In this document: piece by piece, positions 54,181 to 59,367 of the stretch | Numbering within the stretch: the first letter of the stretch is position 1 | Layout of the letters: each line of letters starts with the position of its first letter | Made by a program: the position numbers and the translations under genes | The notes under the pieces: generated by a model | Databases searched by the model: none | Seen by the model: only the letters and a program-made list of their open reading frames with translations | What the model was told of the DNA's origin: nothing | NCBI GenBank assembly: GCA_938049225.1 | Contig: CALICM010000047.1 | Location: 1 to 59,367 of the forward strand | Length of the DNA: 59,367 nucleotides | Reading direction: 5' to 3' | Source of the DNA: an uncultured Paracoccaceae bacterium | Lineage (GTDB): Bacteria; Pseudomonadota; Alphaproteobacteria; Rhodobacterales; Rhodobacteraceae

Positions 54181-55346
54181 CAGTTGCCCTCCCCTGCGCG
54201 GTTCGACCGCAACTCGTTCAACGGCAGATAGGGAACAACGCCCTGTCCGCCGCTTTCGCCGCCGCCAACATTTTCATCGATGATAATCTTATCGACCCCA
54301 CCCAGGACTCGCTCGAGCGTTTCCAGATAGAGGCGCTTGCGTGTCACATCCTGTGCTTTGGCATATTCATCATAAACGGCGATGAAGCGGCTGGCCTCAC
54401 CAGTCGCCTCGTTCACCACCTGTGCACGATAGGCTTCCGACTGCTGCAGCAACTCGGCCGCGCGCCCACGCGCTTCGGCCAGACGTCGGTTGGCATAGGC
54501 ATCGGCTTCGTTCTCGAACCGGTCGCGCTCTTGCTCGGCCGCTTGCACATCGCGGAAGGCATCGATCACCTCGCGTGGGGGATCGGCGCGGTCAAAGTTC
54601 AAGCGTACGATGTTCACACCACTGTCATAGGTGTCCAGCGTGGATTGCACCAAGGACTTCACCTCATCGGCAATGACCCCGCGATCCCGGTTCAGCACCG
54701 GCGCCAGTTCCGACCGGCTGATCACCTCGCGCATGGCCGACTCGGCCACCGCATCAATCGTGGCTTCGGGATTGCGCAGGTTGAACAGGTACTGTGCCGG
54801 GTCCGAGATGTTCCAAACCACCTCGAAATCGATGTCGACGATATTCTCGTCGCCCGTCAGCATCAAACCATCATCGCCACGACCGCCCGCACCGATTGTG
54901 ACGGTCCGCTGGCGCGTCACCTCGACAATCTCGTGCGTAATAAAGGGCCAAGGGGCGAAGTTCAGGCCAGGTTCGCCAATCGAACTGAACTCGCCCAGAA
55001 ACAACTCCACCGAGCGCTGTTCCGGCCGTACGGAATAAACCGAGAAAAAGAGCCAGGCGCCGATGGCCGCGATCGCCAGCAAAGCAAAGCTGCCTTTGCC
55101 CAGCCCGTCGCCGCCGAAACCACCGCCGCCCCCGCCCCCGCCGCCCATTAGGACGCGCAGTTGCTCTTGCCCTTTGCGAACAATTTGGTCGAAGTCAGGT
55201 CCTTGTCCGCCGCCGCGATTGCCGCCGCCGCTCGGCGGGCGTCGGTCATCATCGTCACCGCCGCCACCGCCGCCCCAAGGGCCGCGTCCGCCGCCTTTGT
55301 TGCCGCCGCCGCCCCCCCAAGGGCCGTTGTTCATCCAAATGGGCAT
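54180..55346 (-). CDS. hflK: HflK, SPFH-domain membrane protease modulator
   Basis: The 388-residue partner of HflC has a long Gly-rich, Asp/Arg-containing N-terminal segment (residues 1-80, typical of alphaproteobacterial HflK). One transmembrane helix (FALLAIAAIGAWLFFSVYSV), a band-7 domain and a C-terminal coiled coil follow. The Gly runs make the N-terminal DNA repetitive. ATG 55346 and an internal ATG at 55334 are both possible starts. It heads the hflK-hflC-DUF2065 unit. Confidence 0.95.
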   Translation of the reverse strand: MPIWMNNGPWGGGGGNKGGGRGPWGGGGGGDDDDRRPPSGGGNRGGGQGPDFDQIVRKGQEQLRVLMGGGGGGGGGFGGDGLGKGSFALLAIAAIGAWLFFSVYSVRPEQRSVELFLGEFSSIGEPGLNFAPWPFITHEIVEVTRQRTVTIGAGGRGDDGLMLTGDENIVDIDFEVVWNISDPAQYLFNLRNPEATIDAVAESAMREVISRSELAPVLNRDRGVIADEVKSLVQSTLDTYDSGVNIVRLNFDRADPPREVIDAFRDVQAAEQERDRFENEADAYANRRLAEARGRAAELLQQSEAYRAQVVNEATGEASRFIAVYDEYAKAQDVTRKRLYLETLERVLGGVDKIIIDENVGGGESGGQGVVPYLPLNELRSNRAGEGN

Positions 55347-55422
55347 CAGCCTGTTTCACCTTCTTTTCGTTCTATTGCCGTAAGCTCACCCTTAAGTGTA
55401 GGGGCGGGCAGGAAATTCAAGG

Positions 55423-56778
55423 TCACCCTGGGACCGGGTCACGCATCGTCACCAGTTCCTCGGCCGCTGTTGGGTGCACGGCCATCGTGCGGTCGAAATC
55501 CTCTTTGGTGGCGCCCATCTTGACGGCAATGCCGACCAATTGAATCATCTCACCCGCCGCCGGGCCGACAATATGCACCCCAAGCACTTTACGCGAGGGT
55601 TTATCGACAATCAGCTTCATCATCATACGCTGATCCCGGTCCGCGAAGGCATGGAACATCGGTCGAAAGGTGGCGCGATAGATCTCAATGTCATGCGTTT
55701 CGCGCGCCTCCTCCTGGGTCATGCCCACCGTCCCGATCTCGGGCTGGGTAAAGACCGCGGTGGGGATCAATTCGTGATCCGCGGGTGTCGGGTTGCCTTT
55801 GAACACGGTTTCAGCAAAAGCCATCCCCTCGCGGATCGCCACCGGGGTGAGGTTGGCCCGGTTGGTCACATCCCCCACCGCGTAGATCGAGGGCACGGCG
55901 GTTTGCGAGTATTTATCCACCACCACAGCACCAGCCCGATCCAACTCAACCCCCAGATCCTCGAGGCCCAGTCCCTTGGTCATCGGCACGCGTCCGGTGG
56001 CATAGAGGATCACATCATGCTCGGAAAAAGTCCCATCCGTGCATTTCACCTTCAGCCCACTGTCAGTTTTCTCGATCCCAACCAGATCACGGCCCACATG
56101 CAGGTTGACACCTTTCTTGCGCATCTCTTCGGCGATATGTCCGCGCACCTCGTCATCGAACCCCCGCAATATCTGCGCACCACGATAGAATTGGGTCACC
56201 CGCGTGCCCAACCCGTTCATGATCCCCGCAAACTCGCAGGCGATATAGCCACCACCGACGATCAGCATGCGCTTGGGCTGTTCTTTCAGGTGAAAAATCT
56301 CGTTCGAGCTGATCACATGCTCGCCCCCCGGTATGTCCGGCACAAAGGGCGTCCCGCCGACAGCCACCAGAATATGCTTAGCCGTCACCGTCTCGCCGGT
56401 CGATAGGGCAACCGTATGCGGGTCGGTCAGCGTGCCCCGCGCCCGGTGCAGTACAACACCCGTCTTTTCGAGGTTGGTCTGATAGACCTCCTCAAGACGA
56501 TCAATCTCGCGATCCTTTTTTTTGATAAAGAAAGGCCAGTTGAAATCGCTGCCAGTATGCGACCAGCCAAAGCCCGCCGCGTCCTCGACCGCTTCCGAGA
56601 ACATCGAGGCAAAGACCATCAGCTTCTTCGGGACACAGCCCCGAATGACACAGGTTCCGCCATAGCGATACTCTTCGCACAACCCAACCTTGGCGCCCGT
56701 CATCGCTGTCCAGCGCGCCGCGCGCACCCCACCCGAGCCACCGCCAATGACGAACAGGTCGTAGTCAAACTCAGCCAT
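55423..56778 (-). CDS. gor: Glutathione-disulfide reductase
   Basis: The 451-residue flavoenzyme reduces GSSG with NADPH. The FAD loop is VIGGGSGGVRAARW. The redox pair is Cys43/Cys48 in GGTCVIRGCVPKK. The NADP-binding segment VGGGYIACEFAGIMNGLG and the C-terminal His-Glu (HPTAAEEL) complete the active site. AAAGGA lies about 8 nt before ATG. It lies 24 nt after rpiA on the same strand. Confidence 0.93.
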   Translation of the reverse strand: MAEFDYDLFVIGGGSGGVRAARWTAMTGAKVGLCEEYRYGGTCVIRGCVPKKLMVFASMFSEAVEDAAGFGWSHTGSDFNWPFFIKKKDREIDRLEEVYQTNLEKTGVVLHRARGTLTDPHTVALSTGETVTAKHILVAVGGTPFVPDIPGGEHVISSNEIFHLKEQPKRMLIVGGGYIACEFAGIMNGLGTRVTQFYRGAQILRGFDDEVRGHIAEEMRKKGVNLHVGRDLVGIEKTDSGLKVKCTDGTFSEHDVILYATGRVPMTKGLGLEDLGVELDRAGAVVVDKYSQTAVPSIYAVGDVTNRANLTPVAIREGMAFAETVFKGNPTPADHELIPTAVFTQPEIGTVGMTQEEARETHDIEIYRATFRPMFHAFADRDQRMMMKLIVDKPSRKVLGVHIVGPAAGEMIQLVGIAVKMGATKEDFDRTMAVHPTAAEELVTMRDPVPG

Positions 56779-56802
56779 AACGATATCCTTTCAAGGCGCC
56801 CT

Positions 56803-57594
56803 TTAGGTGGCGAAGATATGGTCCAAGAATGCCTGCAACCGCGCCTCGTCAAGATCATCGACGATCACAGGTGCTTCATCCGCTCGCAGCAGTTGCGCCT
56901 CACCCGATGATGCACCCAACACCACCGTATCGGCGATGTCGATGAACAAGCCGGTTTCGACCACCCCTGGCACCGCCAGCAGTGCTAGCGCCAGCGCATC
57001 GACATCCGCGATCCGTTTCAAATGCAGATCCAAGATGTAATGCCCCTCGTCGGTGACATAAGGCTCGCCGTTGCGCATTCGGCGCTCGATATGCTCCTCA
57101 GCGACATCCGCCTCGCCCAACACATCGCCGATCATGCCTTGGGTCGCCTGCCAACCAAAGCGCACCACCTCGACCGGTAGGGGAAAGGCGCCCAGCACGT
57201 CGACCTGCTTGCTCAGATCCGAGATCACGATCATCCGGTCCGAAGCCGTCGCCACGATCTTTTCGCGCAGCAACGCCCCGCCGGCACCCTTGATCAGGGT
57301 CAGCAACGGATCAAACTCATCCGCGCCGTCAATCGTCAGATCCAGCCAGTCGGCCTCCTCCAGCGATTGGGTGGGCAGACCCACCTCCAACGCCAAAGCC
57401 TCGGTCACCTCCGAGGTCGAGGTGCATTGAATGTCCAACCCCTCGATATGCTTGCGCGCACCCAGTAATTTGACCAGCCAGGCCGCCGTGCTGCCGGTTC
57501 CAAGGCCAACGGACATGCCGCTCTCAATAAAGCTCATTGCATGATAGGCTGAAGCGACCTTGGCGCGATCAATCGTATCCAGGCGATCAGTCAT
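56803..57594 (-). CDS. rpiA: Ribose-5-phosphate isomerase A
   Basis: The 263-residue enzyme interconverts ribose-5-phosphate and ribulose-5-phosphate. The motifs GLGTGSTAAWLVKLLG, TIDGADEFD and KGAGGALLREKIVA are those of RpiA. It is some 30-40 residues longer than E. coli RpiA because of an extended C-terminus (from about 225). GGAGG precedes ATG 57594. It diverges from the FAD oxidase gene and probably heads the rpiA-gor unit. Confidence 0.95.
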   Translation of the reverse strand: MTDRLDTIDRAKVASAYHAMSFIESGMSVGLGTGSTAAWLVKLLGARKHIEGLDIQCTSTSEVTEALALEVGLPTQSLEEADWLDLTIDGADEFDPLLTLIKGAGGALLREKIVATASDRMIVISDLSKQVDVLGAFPLPVEVVRFGWQATQGMIGDVLGEADVAEEHIERRMRNGEPYVTDEGHYILDLHLKRIADVDALALALLAVPGVVETGLFIDIADTVVLGASSGEAQLLRADEAPVIVDDLDEARLQAFLDHIFAT

Positions 57595-57678
57595 AAAAAC
57601 CCCTCCGGCGGTTCAAGCAACGTTGTCGCGCCTTATAGGCGGGATTGACGCCGGGTTCGAGGGCCGATTGCAGGAAAG

Positions 57679-57705
57679 GGTGTTTGCTCCCCTGCCCCAA
57701 ACACC
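57679..57705. promoter_or_regulatory. Inverted repeat between rpiA and the FAD oxidase gene
   Basis: GGTGTTTG (57679-57686) is mirrored perfectly by CAAACACC (57698-57705) around 11 nt. It lies near the middle of the 198-nt divergent gap, 88 nt from the oxidase start. The size and spacing fit an operator for a dimeric regulator, though a hairpin is also possible. Confidence 0.45.
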
Positions 57706-57792
57706 GGTCTTGCATCAGGTGGATTCTCGGTCGAAACTGCGACGGTACAATAAGTTGAAGGCAGCGCATTTGGTTGCCAAGGGGTCAAGCAG

Positions 57793-59004
57793 ATGCGCAC
57801 GCAAACACCGAAACACGACAGTTATGATATCGTTATTGTTGGCGGCGCGATCATGGGCGCCTCGACCGCATGGTTCCTGTCCGATGATCAGCACTTTGAT
57901 GGACGCGTGCTGGTTGTCGAGCGAGACGCCTCCTATGAAAACGCCTCAACCATGCACACCAACAGCTGTATGCGGCAGCAATTCTCGGCCGAACTCAACG
58001 TGCGGATCTCGCAGTTTGCGGCCGAATTTGTGAAGAACCTGCGCACGTATATGGGCGGCGATGACCGCGTTCCCGAATTACCGATCCATAGCTTCGGCTA
58101 TATGTATCTGGCAGACAACGATGCCTTTGCCGACGTGCTGCGCGAAAGCCAGAAAACCCAAGTGGCCGCGGGGGCGGCCACTCAGTTGATGACACCAGAT
58201 CAGATCAAAGCGGCCTATCCCTTCTACAATGTGGACGACATCGTTCTGGGCTCGATCAATCTGGTGGACGAGGGGTTTTGGGATGCCACCGCCGTCTTCG
58301 ATTGGTGGCGCCGTTCCGCGCGCGAACGCGGTGTGGAATATGTTGAGAACGAAGTGGTCGCGATGACCAAAAACGCGGCGGGGACCAGGATCGAGAGCGT
58401 CACCCTAAAATCGGGCGAGGTCATCGCCTGTGGCCAAGTGCTCAACGCATCGGGTCCGCGTGCCATCGAGACGGCACGCATGGCGGGTGTTACAGTGCCG
58501 GTCGAGCCACGCAAACGCTATTCATGGGTGTTCTCGGCCGAGCGTCCCTTGGATCGCGATCTGCCGCTAACCATCGACCCCTCGGGCGTGCATGTGCGCG
58601 AGAACGGTGGCGGGACCTATCAATGCGGCGGCCACTCTGACATCGACCCTGCGGTCGCCTATGATGACTTTCACATGGACCACACGATCTGGGAGACACA
58701 TATCTGGCCGATCCTGGCCACCCGCATCCCCCAGTTCGAGGCAATCAAGGTCCAATCCGAATGGGCGGGTCATTATGCCTACAACACCTTTGACCACAAC
58801 GCGATCATGGGGCCGCATACCGCGGTCGAAAACTTCTTCTTTCTCAACGGGTTCTCGGGTCACGGGTTGCAGCAATCCCCGGCCATGGGACGCGGCACGG
58901 CCGAACTTCTGGTCCATGGGCACTACCGCAGCTTGGACCTGAGCCCTTTCAACTACGCCCGCATCGAGGCGAATGAGCCGATCATCGAGAAAGCGATCAT
59001 CTGA
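57793..59004 (+). CDS. FAD-dependent oxidoreductase (DAO family)
   Basis: The 403-residue flavoprotein has the N-terminal dinucleotide-binding motif (DIVIVGGAIMGASTAWFLSD) and a DAO-type substrate domain. It ends FFLNGFSGHGLQQSPAMGRGTAELL, the second FAD segment. Relatives oxidise glycine, sarcosine and other N-methyl or D-amino acids; the substrate here is unknown. AGGGG lies 8 nt before ATG 57793. No other subunit gene is adjacent. Confidence 0.9.
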   Translation: MRTQTPKHDSYDIVIVGGAIMGASTAWFLSDDQHFDGRVLVVERDASYENASTMHTNSCMRQQFSAELNVRISQFAAEFVKNLRTYMGGDDRVPELPIHSFGYMYLADNDAFADVLRESQKTQVAAGAATQLMTPDQIKAAYPFYNVDDIVLGSINLVDEGFWDATAVFDWWRRSARERGVEYVENEVVAMTKNAAGTRIESVTLKSGEVIACGQVLNASGPRAIETARMAGVTVPVEPRKRYSWVFSAERPLDRDLPLTIDPSGVHVRENGGGTYQCGGHSDIDPAVAYDDFHMDHTIWETHIWPILATRIPQFEAIKVQSEWAGHYAYNTFDHNAIMGPHTAVENFFFLNGFSGHGLQQSPAMGRGTAELLVHGHYRSLDLSPFNYARIEANEPIIEKAII

Positions 59005-59115
59005 CGTAACACGCGGCTTTTGCCATCTTTATATAATTCTGTGTTGCGGTTTGATGCCGTACATATGTAAGCGTTGCATCTGACCCCCCAAATAGGGGCT
59101 TAGAGCATTTCCAGT

Positions 59116-59271
59116 CTACGTAGAAGCATATCCGGCCTGACAAAAGTAATCCCAGCATTCTTCTGGCGTGTAGAGGTCGCAGATTTCCCTGAGGGCTTCG
59201 AACAGACCGGTAAATGATCGCGCCCCAAACCGCCGTGTCCAGCTCCCGATCGCCTTCAAGCACAGGGACAT
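59116..59271 (-). pseudogene. Remnant of a second transposase (C-terminal ~50 residues)
   Basis: A minus-strand stretch reading RRFGARSFTGLFEALREI then CDLYTPEECWDYFCQAGYAS and a stop resembles the tails of IS630-type transposases (ICDLYTPEECWxYFxxAGY). It has no counterpart in the left-edge element, so it is a different insertion sequence. A longer open frame (58997-59362) overlaps it in another register and looks spurious. No complete terminal repeat is visible before the window ends. Confidence 0.55.
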
Positions 59272-59367
59272 TCACCGCGCCTTTAATCTCAACTGGAAGA
59301 AAACCACCGTGGCAGTCCGGGTCATCAATATCGGGCTCCGGCGCAAACCGTGCGTCTTTCAACCAAT

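Noticed and set aside
55060-55345. GGC/GCC-rich repetitive tract that resembles a tandem repeat
   Set aside because: It encodes the Gly-rich N-terminus normal for HflK in alphaproteobacteria.

Overview
The window looks like a chromosomal segment of an alphaproteobacterium, most likely a marine Rhodobacteraceae (roseobacter-type) species. The reasons are high GC with C/G-ending codons, the number of TRAP, TTT and ABC importers, the order gor-hflK-hflC-DUF2065-degP, a perfect FNR/FnrL-type box, and proteins typical of that family. I found no rRNA, tRNA or CRISPR. The left edge is a complete IS630-family element and the right edge holds a short remnant of a different transposase, so both ends look like repeat-bounded contig edges.

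Layout. 1-1155: IS630 element. 1152-4556 (minus): proton antiporter and an AMP-dependent acyl-CoA synthetase. 4661-7848 (plus): moaA, a TIR-TPR protein and an overlapping BASS-like membrane transporter. 7903-13659 (minus): five-gene Opp/Dpp-type peptide ABC importer, diverging from an argE-like deacetylase. 14968-15870: orphan sulfotransferase-like gene. 15938-19318 (minus): TRAP transporter, with a 16-bp palindrome and an FNR box upstream. 19689-23591: small envelope proteins, kynureninase, a P-loop NTPase and a cytochrome P450. 23604-26185 (minus): ATP-dependent DNA ligase with its MBL-fold exonuclease.

26296-36156 is a catabolic region. A creatininase-like hydrolase is coupled to a 2OG-Fe(II) oxygenase. 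An EamA exporter diverges from that pair. A tightly coupled seven-gene operon follows: THI5-like binding protein, ATPase, permease, cytosine-deaminase-like amidohydrolase, FAD oxidase and two flavodoxin-fold quinone reductases. It faces a divergent RidA-family gene. The layout suggests import and breakdown of a pyrimidine-like or other N-heterocyclic compound.

36300-44456: an FG-GAP/ASPIC (CRTAC1-like) secreted protein converges on a MauG-type di-heme peroxidase. That peroxidase ends a minus-strand operon running tctC-tctB-tctA-AtuA-DUF4387-mauG-like. The operon diverges from a type II dehydroquinase across a promoter region rich in CGCCCAA half-sites.

44613-59004: two tandem secreted paralogues, xseA, a TIGR04222-like membrane protein, purD, an FG-GAP-like protein coupled to a 2Fe-2S ferredoxin, an RTX protein, the degP/DUF2065/hflC/hflK/gor/rpiA block, and a FAD-dependent amine/amino-acid oxidase. 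Non-AUG starts recur in this part. The most interesting unexplained units are the TIR-TPR/BASS pair, the seven-gene N-heterocycle operon, and the Tct-AtuA-DUF4387-MauG operon facing the FG-GAP protein.
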